DNA from: Leptonema illini DSM 21528
GTDB taxonomy: Bacteria > Spirochaetota > Leptospiria > Leptospirales > Leptonemataceae
Direction: 5' to 3'
NCBI RefSeq assembly: GCF_000243335.1
Contig: NZ_JH597773.1
Location: forward strand, 1,013,989-1,077,988
DNA length: 64,000 nt
The notes below the pieces were generated by a model, which saw only the letters and a list, made by a program, of their open reading frames with translations, did no database searches and was not told the DNA's origin. This document shows positions 44,284-53,247 of this stretch, piece by piece (the first letter of the stretch is position 1; every line of letters begins with the position of its first letter). The translations under genes and the position numbers were made by a program.

Positions 44284-44753
44284 CCGATCTCTGCGCGACG
44301 ATGATCGCCTTTCTCGTCGATGGCCTCAAAGATCACTCGCAGCTCGCGAAGCATACCGAGCAGTATCGCCTGCTTCTCTTGCGGGAACGGCGAGAGAAGA
44401 GCGCCAAAATGTGACAGCACACGCCCGGGCAGCACATCGGCAAGATTGCGGCCCGCCTCGGTAAGAACGACGCGACTGATCCGCTGATCGGCCGCATCAA
44501 CCTCTCTATGAACCCACCCGTCGCGCTCCATGCGGGCCAGCATACGCGATACGGTGGGCGCATCCTGAAGGGTAACGGCGGCGATCTCGCTCTGACTCAG
44601 GCGATCCTTTCCCCAGAGGGTAACAAGCGCCTGCCACTGCTCGGGAGTGAGCGAGTATTCGCCCAGACAGCGGAGCAGCTCCCGGCGAAACAGAAGCGAA
44701 AGACGGTAGAGATTGAATCCGATCTGCTCGTCGAGTACGATGCGCTTTTCCAT
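44280..44753 (-). CDS. MarR family transcriptional regulator
   Basis: A 157-residue winged-helix regulator. LTPEQWQALVTLWGKDRLSQ, SEIAAVTLQDAPTVSRMLARM (recognition helix) and GWVHREVDAADQRISRVVLT (wing, with DQR) are typical. It probably represses its own operon or a transporter in response to a small ligand. It is co-transcribed with the MgtC gene (TAATG overlap). Confidence 0.93.
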   Translation of the reverse strand: MEKRIVLDEQIGFNLYRLSLLFRRELLRCLGEYSLTPEQWQALVTLWGKDRLSQSEIAAVTLQDAPTVSRMLARMERDGWVHREVDAADQRISRVVLTEAGRNLADVLPGRVLSHFGALLSPFPQEKQAILLGMLRELRVIFEAIDEKGDHRRAEIG

Positions 44754-45433
44754 TAGAATTCCCTGTTCTCAAAACCGATTTTGACGACGTCTTTCAGCTT
44801 GCCGAGTTCTCTGGTTAACGTTTCGATACGCACTTCACGCGGGAGGCCGATGAGCATACGCACATGCGTTTCTTTCTTCTGCAAAGAGCGTACGAGATCG
44901 ACATCTGACGTTTCGATGCCATGCGCTGCAAGAATGGCGTTCAGGTCGTCGATATCGAAACGTGCGCTTTTCAATGACAGCAGAAGAAGCTTCTGACGAT
45001 CCCCGGAAAAGAAACGCTTCTCGACCCAATCAAGGATGATGAGAGTAAATAGAGCGGCCAGCGTTGTGAGCACCGAGATCACGTACATGCCCGCGCCGAC
45101 GGAAAGCCCGATGGCCGCGACGATCCAGATGGAGGCGGCGGTGTTCAATCCCTTAACGTTCAACCCCTGCCGCATGATAACGCCGGCGCCCAAGAAGCCG
45201 ACGCCTGAAACGACCTGAGCGGCGATACGGGTGAGGTCGCCGTTTTCGCCGCCCAGCATATTCGGCACATGGACGCTTACCAGCATGAACAGCGTAGCGC
45301 CGACGCTGATCAGCACATGTGTTCGAATGCCAGCCGGCTTCCTTTTGTATTCCCGGTTCAGGCCGACGGCAGCACCGAGTAGCAGACTGAGAGCGAGTTT
45401 CGCTGCAGCAATGTAATGGGGGATTGGATCCAT
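44753..45433 (-). CDS. MgtC/SapB family membrane protein
   Basis: A 226-residue protein. N-terminal half: about four or five helices with LGAAVGLNREYKRKPAGIRT, QVVSGVGFLGAGVIMR and GLNTAASIWIVAAIGLSVGA, all hallmark stretches. C-terminal half: a soluble domain ending at residue 226 (ACT-like in MgtC proteins). In pathogens MgtC relates to Mg starvation and virulence; here the role is unknown. It is co-transcribed with MarR and divergent from the LuxR-type gene. Confidence 0.93.
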   Translation of the reverse strand: MDPIPHYIAAAKLALSLLLGAAVGLNREYKRKPAGIRTHVLISVGATLFMLVSVHVPNMLGGENGDLTRIAAQVVSGVGFLGAGVIMRQGLNVKGLNTAASIWIVAAIGLSVGAGMYVISVLTTLAALFTLIILDWVEKRFFSGDRQKLLLLSLKSARFDIDDLNAILAAHGIETSDVDLVRSLQKKETHVRMLIGLPREVRIETLTRELGKLKDVVKIGFENREF

Positions 45434-45578
45434 ACTGCATAAATACGCATGATTCTCGGGCCGTCAAGAAATGCCACAGACCTGAAAAAAAGCGCGAACA
45501 GAATACAGGATGTTTGCAGAGATGGCATGCCGGTTAAAATGAGGAGCGGTTTTCGCAAGTACTATCCGGAATCTGTCA

Positions 45579-46646
45579 ATGACGGCTTTTTTTCTTATAC
45601 CGCTCTCGGCTTTTCTGGCCGATCTGCTTTTAATCATCGTACTGCGCAGGCGAAGAGATACCTTCGGTCGTGCGTTTCTGTTGCTGGCCATTTTTCTTGC
45701 CGGCGCAAACCTGTTGCTTGTATTCCAGCTCATATCTGCCGACGAGAAAACGGCCGGCTTGCTCTTTCACGCGATGCGGCATGCGCTGTTCCCTGTACCG
45801 GTAATCCTGCTCGCCCTGTCCGTACTTCTTTCGGGTCGAAAGCTGTCTTCGCCGGTGCTGCTTTTCCCGCTCGGCCTGCTTTTCATTTTTCTCGTGCTGA
45901 TCAATCTCGCCTTTTTCAGCGGAAGCTCCATTCTTGTCGCGGGCATGAAACGGCATACGTTCGGATTCTTCCCCGTTCTCAATACACCGGGCTTACTGCT
46001 GCTCAGCACCCTTTTCGGGGCTTGCTTTCTACTCTCGATGAGCGTTCTTCTGCAACCGAAAGAGGCCTCTGTCGTCGACCATCCCCTGAAGAGACGTCTG
46101 CCTGTTCTGTTTTTCCTGTGGTGGGTCGGATTTTCGTTGAACCTCATCCCATTGAGCGGGCAGGCCTTTCCGCCGGTGGGCATGGCTGTCGACGCCCTGA
46201 TCTGCATTCTCTTCGCCTCTCATCTGATCAGCAGCGACGACCGCTTGTTTCGCACCTCTGAAATGCTCGGAGCTCTCTCTGCCAGCGCTCTGGGCGGAAC
46301 GCTTGTCCTGTTGCTGCTTCCCGAGCAGCCGGGATCCGTGCAGACGGCCACTGTTATGATTGCCTGCGCCCTCTCGGCGCTGCTCTGGACGCGCATCATT
46401 CAATCCTCGCCGAAGCCATCCGGTGATTTCTCTTCTACCGCTCTCACCAAACAGGAGAATCGCATCTGCGAGTTGATCAATGAAGGCTACAGCCGGAAGC
46501 AGATCGCCTTCTTTCTTGGAGTTACGGAAGGAACACTGCGAAACCATCTGATGAACATTTACGCGAAACTGCTCGAAGGCGATGATGGACGCGATCGCTT
46601 TCAGAGGCTCACCGTCTTAATTAAGAAGGCTTCGGGCAAAACATGA
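45579..46646 (+). CDS. membrane-bound LuxR-type transcriptional regulator (7TM + HTH)
   Basis: A 355-residue protein. Residues ~1-280 contain seven or eight hydrophobic helices that look like the 7TM N-region found on some histidine kinases (ILLALSVLLSGRKL; PLGLLFIFLVLINLAFF). Residues ~290-350 form a LuxR/GerE helix-turn-helix: LTKQENRICELINEGYSRKQ and LGVTEGTLRNHLMNIYAKL. The membrane part likely senses a signal and the HTH binds DNA directly. The neighbouring palindrome and membrane gene may be its target, but this is inference. Confidence 0.85.
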   Translation: MTAFFLIPLSAFLADLLLIIVLRRRRDTFGRAFLLLAIFLAGANLLLVFQLISADEKTAGLLFHAMRHALFPVPVILLALSVLLSGRKLSSPVLLFPLGLLFIFLVLINLAFFSGSSILVAGMKRHTFGFFPVLNTPGLLLLSTLFGACFLLSMSVLLQPKEASVVDHPLKRRLPVLFFLWWVGFSLNLIPLSGQAFPPVGMAVDALICILFASHLISSDDRLFRTSEMLGALSASALGGTLVLLLLPEQPGSVQTATVMIACALSALLWTRIIQSSPKPSGDFSSTALTKQENRICELINEGYSRKQIAFFLGVTEGTLRNHLMNIYAKLLEGDDGRDRFQRLTVLIKKASGKT

Positions 46647-46679
46647 CGGGCGTCATGCCCCTTCGACGGATTCATGACG
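46642..46679. promoter_or_regulatory. palindrome plus third half-site, candidate operator
   Basis: CATGACG (46642-46648) and CGTCATG (46651-46657) form a perfect 7-2-7 palindrome, and a third CATGACG lies at 46673-46679. The palindrome includes the stop codon of the LuxR-type gene and sits about 90-105 bases upstream of the next start, a position suited to an operator. Confidence 0.45.
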
Positions 46680-46746
46680 CCGCGCCGATGGACAGTTTTA
46701 TCCGCGCGATGCATACTCTCTGTAAATCCCTTCACAGGAGAGAAGT

Positions 46747-47502
46747 ATGTATCACTTCGCTGTTCAGATTCCGGCCTTCACACAGGCCTTCATTCTTGCG
46801 TCCGTTGTAGCTATCGTCGCTCTGTTGCACCTTTCCCTTCGACGTCTCGTCGGAGCACAGCCGTTTCTATGGAAGGCGACGGGCATGCTCTGCCTCTATC
46901 TACTTCTCATCGCCGGCCTGTCGGTGATCGGCGTTTTTGAGGATTTCAGTTTGCCGCCTCGTATTATCGCTGGAGCGTTCTTGACCATCGTCGTTCTAAT
47001 CCTGATCTCGATCTACTTCAGACAGAGCATGCACCGAATGACGACGGAACGCCATGAAACCGGCATCAAGAATTTTACGCTCTCAGGGTTAACGATGGTA
47101 CAGGTCTGGCGTATTCTTCCCGAGACGATCATTCTGCTGCTTATTCAAAACGGCATAATGCCCGAAGTGATGACCTTTACGGGTCGTAATTTTGATATCT
47201 TTGCGCCGTTAACAGCGCCTTTAATGGCGATGATGATTCGCCGGGAATCGCCGGCAAGGATCAAGATCCTGCTCGTCTGGAACGTAATCTGTTCGCTTAT
47301 CTTGATCGTTACCGTCACGCACGGGGTGCTTGCGACGCCCACACCTCTGCGTATAATATTCTCAGAGATTCCTAACGCCGCAATCGGATCGTTCCCCGCC
47401 ACGATGCTACCGGTCTTTATGGTGCCGCTCGCCTTCGTAATTCACGGATGGAGCATTCGCATCTGCCTGAATCGCCTGACATCGATCAAAGAACATTTGT
47501 GA
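46747..47502 (+). CDS. multi-pass membrane protein, unknown function
   Basis: A 251-residue protein with about seven hydrophobic helices (VVAIVALLHLSLRRLV; GAFLTIVVLILISIYFR; MLPVFMVPLAFVIHGWSI). No recognised family. AGGAGAG precedes the ATG. It follows the membrane LuxR-type regulator by 100 bases and is the likely partner or target of that regulator. The hybrid histidine kinase downstream is convergent, 8 bases away. Confidence 0.78.
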   Translation: MYHFAVQIPAFTQAFILASVVAIVALLHLSLRRLVGAQPFLWKATGMLCLYLLLIAGLSVIGVFEDFSLPPRIIAGAFLTIVVLILISIYFRQSMHRMTTERHETGIKNFTLSGLTMVQVWRILPETIILLLIQNGIMPEVMTFTGRNFDIFAPLTAPLMAMMIRRESPARIKILLVWNVICSLILIVTVTHGVLATPTPLRIIFSEIPNAAIGSFPATMLPVFMVPLAFVIHGWSIRICLNRLTSIKEHL

Positions 47503-47510
47503 GATGGCTT

Positions 47511-49892
47511 CTAATTCAGATTGCGGTAGAGCACTTCTTTCAGTTCTGACGGTCGGAACGGCTTGGCAAGATAATCGTCCATTCCGACCTCAAGGCAGCG
47601 CTCTCTATCGCCCTTCATCGCATCGGCCGTAAGGGCGATGATGCATCGGTGGCCGCCGCTCTGCGCCTCCCTGTTACGTATGGCGATCGTCGCCGTATAG
47701 CCGTCCATGACGGGCATGTGCACGTCCATCAATACGACGGCATAATCCGTCTGCTCAAGCCTGTCGAGAGCCTCGCTACCGTCGGTGGCCTCATCCACCT
47801 CGAAGCCCATCGATTTCAACTGTCGTCGCAGGATCTCTCTATTCAGCGGATCGTCTTCGACGATCAGAGCTCTTGTTCCGGGATCTGCGCGAAACGCTTC
47901 GGATAACGAACTCGATTCGGACGATTTTACGGAAGGCGTGCCCGGCAGAGGTATCTCGACGATAAACGTCGTTCCCTTACCTATCTCGCTATGAACACGG
48001 ATGCCGCCGCCCATCAGCTCGACCAGCTTCTTCGCAATCGACAGACCGAGTCCCGATCCAGGATAACGACGATGCGTGCTCTGATCGATCTGATAAAAGC
48101 GGTCGAAGATACGCGGAAGCGCTTCGCCGCTCATTCCTATTCCCGTATCACGAACGGTAAAGCGAATCAGGTCGTCGAAGGCCGGTTGCACGCGCAGCTC
48201 GATCTCGCCATGCTCGGTGAACTTCAGAGCATTGCTGAGCAGATTGAGAAGAATCTGACGCAGTCGCCCGCCATCGCCGAAAACGGTCGTCGGAACGACG
48301 GGATCTATCTTCCAGAGGCATTGAACGCCTTTCTGCTCGGCTCTAACCTGCAGCGGTCGCATCATTCGCTCGATCAATTCCGCCAGAACGAAGGGCTTTG
48401 TATCAAGCGTCAGCATGTCCGACTCGATTCGCGAGAAATCCAGGATATCGTCGAGCACCTCGAGCAATTCAAGAGCAGACTCTCGAATATTCTTCACGTC
48501 TCCCTGAACGGACGAAGATAAAGACGACGAATCGGTTACCTGCTCGGCGAGAACAAGATCGGCAAGACCGACGATACCGTGGATGGGAGTGCGGATCTCA
48601 TGACTCATCGTAGCGAGGAAAGCCGATTTTGCTCGATCGGCCTTTTCGGCCTCTTCTTTCGCGAAAAGCAGGGCCTGCTGAAACTGATGCCTGTCGGTTA
48701 CGTCACGATTGGAGATTCGACGGCCGAGGAAGCGACCGTCCGGAGCGAATACGGGACGGCAGACATGCTCCATCCAGCGCAGCTCGCCGTCTTTATGAAT
48801 AATACGAAACTCCGAACGATGAAAGGACTCAAGATGCGTCAGGTTACCGCCATGGTACTCGCCGAGATGCTTGATAAATGCCGGACGATCCTCGACATGT
48901 ACGATCCGCTCTATCAGACCGGGATCTTTCATGAATTCTTCGGATCGATACCCCGATAACGACTCGCACGAAGGCGACATGTACACGATATTGCGGTCGG
49001 GATCGATCCAGTATTCCCAGTCTCCCGTATAATTCGACATGGTACGGAATTTTTCTTCGCTGCTCTGCCTTCGGTTATACTCGCGAAGAAAAACCGAAAC
49101 AAGAGAGGTAAGAATCAGACCGGCCGGAATGGCCCACCAGTAAAGAAACGATCTATGCGTCATTACATAGTCCGGCGTGCCGCGCACATCGATGCGGTAG
49201 GAGCGCCCCGCCTCGTTAAAGAAAAACGTATGGCTTAACGCCGGAGAAGGATCAATCATGAGAACCGACGGTACCTCAACGGCATCAGGACTCCATGAGA
49301 TAACCTGCTGATGCCCGGGAGTCGCCGAAACGTCGAACCACTCTACGGGTAACGGCTGGATCTGACGTTTTACCGTCTCGTCCAGAAGAGCTGCGATCTC
49401 GATGATAACAACGACGATGCCGGTCGCCTGTTTGAGCTGCGTGTACACGGGTACGGCCAGGATCAGCGTATCGTTCTTCGGAGGAGAAGCGACCATCTTC
49501 CCGCTTCGCAGTGCATTCGCAAGAAGGTCTCTCGGAATGCCGCCCGTCGGAGCATGGCGCTCTTCGCTATACAGTATCCTGACACCGCCTTCGAGATTCG
49601 CAGAAACGAAGTAGAATCCGTGAATGCCTGGCCTGCTCTCGATAGCGGGACGCGTAAACGCCGCGAACTCAGCCTCATTCACAGAAGCGGATGACTCGAA
49701 AAGGCGGCGTACGGCGTCCGCCTCCTGAAAGTAATCTTTATAGCCATTCGCAAGCCGACTGGCCTGATTCTCAGCAGCCGGGCGAAAGCGAGCCTCCAGG
49801 CCGGTATTCTCAAGGCTACGGCCCAGAAAGAAGGCGGCAGCCGTCGCGAGCAGACCGGAAAGCCAGATCGTCAGCAGTTGAGAACGATGCAT
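47511..49892 (-). CDS. hybrid sensor histidine kinase with receiver domain
   Basis: A 793-residue protein. A periplasmic CHASE-like sensor (about 30-245) lies between two helices (about 8-25, 252-270). A PAS domain follows (about 280-405: TGDWEYWIDPDRNIVYMSPS). The kinase has the H-box AFLATMSHEIRTPIHGIVG (His ~434), N-box LLNLLSNALKFTEHG, and G-boxes DTGIGMSGEAL and GSGLGLSIAKKLVELMGG. The receiver (about 670-793) has LIVEDDPLN and VLMDVHMPVMDG (Asp ~724) and ends with DDYLAKPF. No output partner is adjacent. Confidence 0.95.
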   Translation of the reverse strand: MHRSQLLTIWLSGLLATAAAFFLGRSLENTGLEARFRPAAENQASRLANGYKDYFQEADAVRRLFESSASVNEAEFAAFTRPAIESRPGIHGFYFVSANLEGGVRILYSEERHAPTGGIPRDLLANALRSGKMVASPPKNDTLILAVPVYTQLKQATGIVVVIIEIAALLDETVKRQIQPLPVEWFDVSATPGHQQVISWSPDAVEVPSVLMIDPSPALSHTFFFNEAGRSYRIDVRGTPDYVMTHRSFLYWWAIPAGLILTSLVSVFLREYNRRQSSEEKFRTMSNYTGDWEYWIDPDRNIVYMSPSCESLSGYRSEEFMKDPGLIERIVHVEDRPAFIKHLGEYHGGNLTHLESFHRSEFRIIHKDGELRWMEHVCRPVFAPDGRFLGRRISNRDVTDRHQFQQALLFAKEEAEKADRAKSAFLATMSHEIRTPIHGIVGLADLVLAEQVTDSSSLSSSVQGDVKNIRESALELLEVLDDILDFSRIESDMLTLDTKPFVLAELIERMMRPLQVRAEQKGVQCLWKIDPVVPTTVFGDGGRLRQILLNLLSNALKFTEHGEIELRVQPAFDDLIRFTVRDTGIGMSGEALPRIFDRFYQIDQSTHRRYPGSGLGLSIAKKLVELMGGGIRVHSEIGKGTTFIVEIPLPGTPSVKSSESSSLSEAFRADPGTRALIVEDDPLNREILRRQLKSMGFEVDEATDGSEALDRLEQTDYAVVLMDVHMPVMDGYTATIAIRNREAQSGGHRCIIALTADAMKGDRERCLEVGMDDYLAKPFRPSELKEVLYRNLN

Positions 49893-49946
49893 AGATAGCC
49901 TTTAATTTTTCGATGCCACCGTAAGGGCATGCCTTTTTCGTGACTC

Positions 49947-50786
49947 ATGTTCTTCCTGGTTTCTAAAGTCGCCTCTCTTTTTCTTTTGCCGTATCCCTTT
50001 TTTTATTTCTGCGGTCTGTTCGGATTGCTTGCCTATCGACGACGCATTCCTGGACGGAAACCCGGCTGGCCTGTTCTGCTCTATCTTGGATTCGGCCTTA
50101 TGTCGACGGATATCTTTTCGAATTATACGCTTCGCCTGCTTGAGGACCGGTTCCCGCGACGCTCCGTCGCCGAAGTCGCCCCGGCAGACGCAGTCTTCGT
50201 TCTCGGAGCAATCAGTAATCCGCTTGCAAGCGTCGATGAGACTCCTCAGTTCACCGACGGCGTGGACCGCCTGCTTGCCGCTATGGATCTTTTCAAGGCA
50301 GGCAAGGTAAGGTATATTATTCTCACAGGAAGATCCTCGATGATTGATCATAAAGGCAACGCCGAATCGGAGGATCTGAAGAACTACCTGATTCAGCGCG
50401 GATTCCCCGCCGACCGTATTCTCATCGATGCTGAATCGCGTAACACGGCCGAGAATTTCCTGTATGGTCTCAAACTCGGGAAAGAGCACAATCTTCGCAG
50501 CTACTATCTGGTCACATCGGCCTTTCATATGTACAGAAGCGTGCTGACTTACGATAGAGTGAAGGCCGAGCATTATGCCGATCTATCGATTGAGATGACA
50601 CCGTTTCCGGTCGACTACCGATCCGATCGCATTCCCTCGGGCATAGAGCAATACTTTCCGGCCGCTCATCCCGTTTACAAATCCTCCCTTTCTCTCAAAG
50701 AGTTCATGGGAATGCTGGTGGAGGCAGCGAAGGGGCATACAAGTTTTGATCGCCTCGTTTCGGATTTCAAGACCGTGGACTTCTGA
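49947..50786 (+). CDS. YdcF/ElyC-like (DUF218) membrane protein
   Basis: A 279-residue protein with two N-terminal helices (about 3-28, 40-60) and a DUF218 domain: ADAVFVLGAI, YIILTGRSSM, SRNTAENFLYGLKLG and YLVTSAFHMYRSVLTY. ElyC and SanA relatives affect envelope integrity; the substrate is unknown. It is divergent from the hybrid kinase gene. Confidence 0.88.
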   Translation: MFFLVSKVASLFLLPYPFFYFCGLFGLLAYRRRIPGRKPGWPVLLYLGFGLMSTDIFSNYTLRLLEDRFPRRSVAEVAPADAVFVLGAISNPLASVDETPQFTDGVDRLLAAMDLFKAGKVRYIILTGRSSMIDHKGNAESEDLKNYLIQRGFPADRILIDAESRNTAENFLYGLKLGKEHNLRSYYLVTSAFHMYRSVLTYDRVKAEHYADLSIEMTPFPVDYRSDRIPSGIEQYFPAAHPVYKSSLSLKEFMGMLVEAAKGHTSFDRLVSDFKTVDF

Positions 50787-50871
50787 TTGGCGCAGTTTCA
50801 CGAAGCGGAATTAAAGGCCTGACCGTAACCGTCCGTCGCAGATGACGAATGATCTCTGCGCGGAGGTAACC

Positions 50872-51453
50872 ATGAATCGTACCGCAGCTCTTGTCGTTTT
50901 CTCCATCTCTCTCTTATCTGGAGTACTGGCATGCGCCGATTCAGGCGCCATGCCCGGAAAAAGTGAGGAAGCCATGCAGGGAACGAAACGACCGGACTTC
51001 TATATAAAAGGAACGCCCGATCAACTCGAAGCCTATCGTTTCGATGGAAAGACCATTGGGCTCAGCGAAGACGAATGGAAACGCATCCTCACCCCCGAGG
51101 CCTATCATATTCTACGCGAAAAAGGAACGGAGAGAGCCTTCACCGGCAGTCTCAATAAAGAGTATTCCGAGGGCGTCTTTCAATGCGGCGCATGCGGGAT
51201 GCCGCTTTTCACTTCTGACAGCAAATTCGATTCGGGCAGCGGATGGCCGAGCTTCTTTCGACCCATCGTACATGAGGGCGAACCGGCCCGCGTGAAAGAA
51301 GTCGTCGATCATGCATTCGGGATGGTGCGCACCGAAATCCTCTGCGCGCGATGCGGATCACACCTCGGTCATGTATTTCCCGACGGGCCTCATCCGACAG
51401 GGCTGCGTTACTGCGTGAACTCCGCCTCGCTCGGTTTCAGCAAAGAAAATTAG
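50872..51453 (+). CDS. msrB: methionine-R-sulfoxide reductase MsrB, lipoprotein form
   Basis: A 193-residue protein. The signal peptide ends in SGVLAC (lipobox). The MsrB domain has zinc ligands FQCGACGMP and [15 protein letters not shown], and [10 protein letters not shown], and the active Cys in [12 protein letters not shown]. It repairs oxidised methionine on exported proteins. I use ATG 50872, with GGAGG upstream; the frame extends ten codons further. Export is uncommon for MsrB in most bacteria. Confidence 0.92.
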   Translation: MNRTAALVVFSISLLSGVLACADSGAMPGKSEEAMQGTKRPDFYIKGTPDQLEAYRFDGKTIGLSEDEWKRILTPEAYHILREKGTERAFTGSLNKEYSEGVFQCGACGMPLFTSDSKFDSGSGWPSFFRPIVHEGEPARVKEVVDHAFGMVRTEILCARCGSHLGHVFPDGPHPTGLRYCVNSASLGFSKEN

Positions 51454-51569
51454 CTTACGCGAAAGAAGGCGAAGACGGACGCTTCATGAGCGCACCAGGC
51501 GCTTTCGATGAGCTTACAGGAACGAGAAAGTTTGATAGACAGCGATCTTTAGCTCTCTATCATGTGACC

Positions 51570-52283
51570 ATGTTCTCAAGAAAACTACAGCGAACGGCAT
51601 GGATCGCTCTTGCTCTTCTTATTGTTTTGCAGTGCAAAGAAGAGCCTAAACTCAAGGCTCGCATTAACCGCACAAAAGGGTCGGTCGAAATCGTATCAGG
51701 CACAACAAAGAAAGCTGCGGCGGTCGGCGATCTGCTCCTGCCGGGTGATCGGCTTGTAACGGGCTCTGACAGTTCGGTCGATCTATTGTTTCCGGGCGGC
51801 TCGGTGCTCAGGCTCCAGCAGAGCAGCGATTTGACGCTCGAAGAGCTCGGAGCAAAAAGCCAGATGAAGCTCGATAAAGGCGATCTTCTGCTTGGAGTGA
51901 GTAAGCTGAAGGCCAGCGAAAGCATGCAGATCACGACGCCAACCGTCGTCGCCGCCGTCCGTGGAACGTCGTTTTCGATCTCAACGATAAAGAATGCCAT
52001 CGCCGTCCTGACCGGCAAGGTCCAGGTAGAAAAAGACGGACAGAGCGTCGTCGCCGAATCGATGAAAGAGGTTCGCACCGACGAAGATAAGCTGCAATCG
52101 GCGAAGCTGAGCAAAGAGAACGCCGATCAGCTGCGAGAGATTCTTGAAATCGAAGGCGTGCAAAATCTCGATGACTTCGAAGAGATGCAGAAGAACTGGG
52201 CCGGCTTCGCTCTCGAGAATAACCTCGACTATCTGCCCGCCGCAAAACAGGAATTACCTTCACGCGAGGTTCGCGAGAAATGA
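51570..52283 (+). CDS. FecR-domain lipoprotein
   Basis: A 237-residue protein. The signal sequence ends in LIVLQC, an unusual lipobox. The FecR-like region includes KGSVEIVSG, LLLPGDRLVTGSDSSVDLLF, GSVLRLQQSSDLTLEEL and TPTVVAAVRGTSFSIST, which is typical for FecR domains that dock partners in the periplasm. It is coupled to the TPR gene (ATGA overlap), a common pairing in spirochetes. The function of the pair is unknown. Confidence 0.85.
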   Translation: MFSRKLQRTAWIALALLIVLQCKEEPKLKARINRTKGSVEIVSGTTKKAAAVGDLLLPGDRLVTGSDSSVDLLFPGGSVLRLQQSSDLTLEELGAKSQMKLDKGDLLLGVSKLKASESMQITTPTVVAAVRGTSFSISTIKNAIAVLTGKVQVEKDGQSVVAESMKEVRTDEDKLQSAKLSKENADQLREILEIEGVQNLDDFEEMQKNWAGFALENNLDYLPAAKQELPSREVREK

Positions 52284-53209
52284 GATTTCGTCTAACCATC
52301 ACGTTATTGATCGCCGCCCTCTCCTCCTGTGTATCGGCGCAGGACCTCTTTCAAAAAGGCGTAACCGAAGAGTCGCAGGGAAACCGGGAAAAGGCGATCG
52401 AGTATTACAGCGCCGCCATTCAGACCGACGCCGACTTCGTGAAGGCCTACAACAACAGAGCCCTTATCTATATGCAGAACAATCGACTCGCCGATGCGGC
52501 GACCGATCTCGACGAAGCGCTGCGGCGTCAGTCGCAGTATGCTCCGGCTCTTGTGAATCGCGGAATTCTCTACGAGAAACAGGGAGATCTGGAGCGCGCC
52601 TACGGCTCTTATGACGCCGCTTCACAAGCCGACGGCGCCCTGCTTGCCGCACGTTTTAACGCTGCGAAAGCGGCCCTTTCGCTCGGTCGAACGAAAGATG
52701 CCGTCCTTCATATCGACGAGGCGAAAAAGATCGCCCCCGCCGACGCGGCCGTTAACCGGCTGGCTGCCCGCATCTATCTGGCCGCAGGCAGAAGCGGCGA
52801 GGCCCGCGATATCTACAAGACGATCTATGACGGCGACGGCAAAGACGAAGAGGCGCTGGTCGGTCTGATACAGGCGTCGCGACGCATCGGCCGACGTGAT
52901 GATGCCCTGAAATACGCCGAGATCTATGCCCGTGAAAGGCCGGGTTGTTCGCGCTGTATCATCCTTCTCAGCTCTCTGTATCTTGAAAACGGACGTAACG
53001 AAACTGCGCTGACCACGCTTGAAGCGGGCGTACAGCGCTTTCCATCCGACTCGACGATACGCTATCGCCTCGGACTGCTCTATGCAGGCAAAGGGGAACG
53101 GGCAAAGGCCGTGGCACAGCTGGAAGAATACGTAAAACTGCGCGGCGAAGAAACGGATGAAGAGGCCGAGGCGGCTAAGACGCTGCTTGCGACGATGAAG
53201 AAGAAATAA
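52280..53209 (+). CDS. TPR-repeat protein, exported
   Basis: A 309-residue protein with a signal segment (LSSCVSAQ; Cys near residue 17 allows lipidation). At least seven TPR-like 34-residue repeats follow, e.g. REKAIEYYSAAIQTDADFVK, ADAATDLDEALRRQSQYAPA and ERAKAVAQLEEYVKL. It probably binds the FecR lipoprotein encoded just upstream. Confidence 0.88.
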   Translation: MRFRLTITLLIAALSSCVSAQDLFQKGVTEESQGNREKAIEYYSAAIQTDADFVKAYNNRALIYMQNNRLADAATDLDEALRRQSQYAPALVNRGILYEKQGDLERAYGSYDAASQADGALLAARFNAAKAALSLGRTKDAVLHIDEAKKIAPADAAVNRLAARIYLAAGRSGEARDIYKTIYDGDGKDEEALVGLIQASRRIGRRDDALKYAEIYARERPGCSRCIILLSSLYLENGRNETALTTLEAGVQRFPSDSTIRYRLGLLYAGKGERAKAVAQLEEYVKLRGEETDEEAEAAKTLLATMKKK

Positions 53210-53247
53210 GGGCCGTATCTGATAACTGTTTCCGGAAGGTAAAGACG

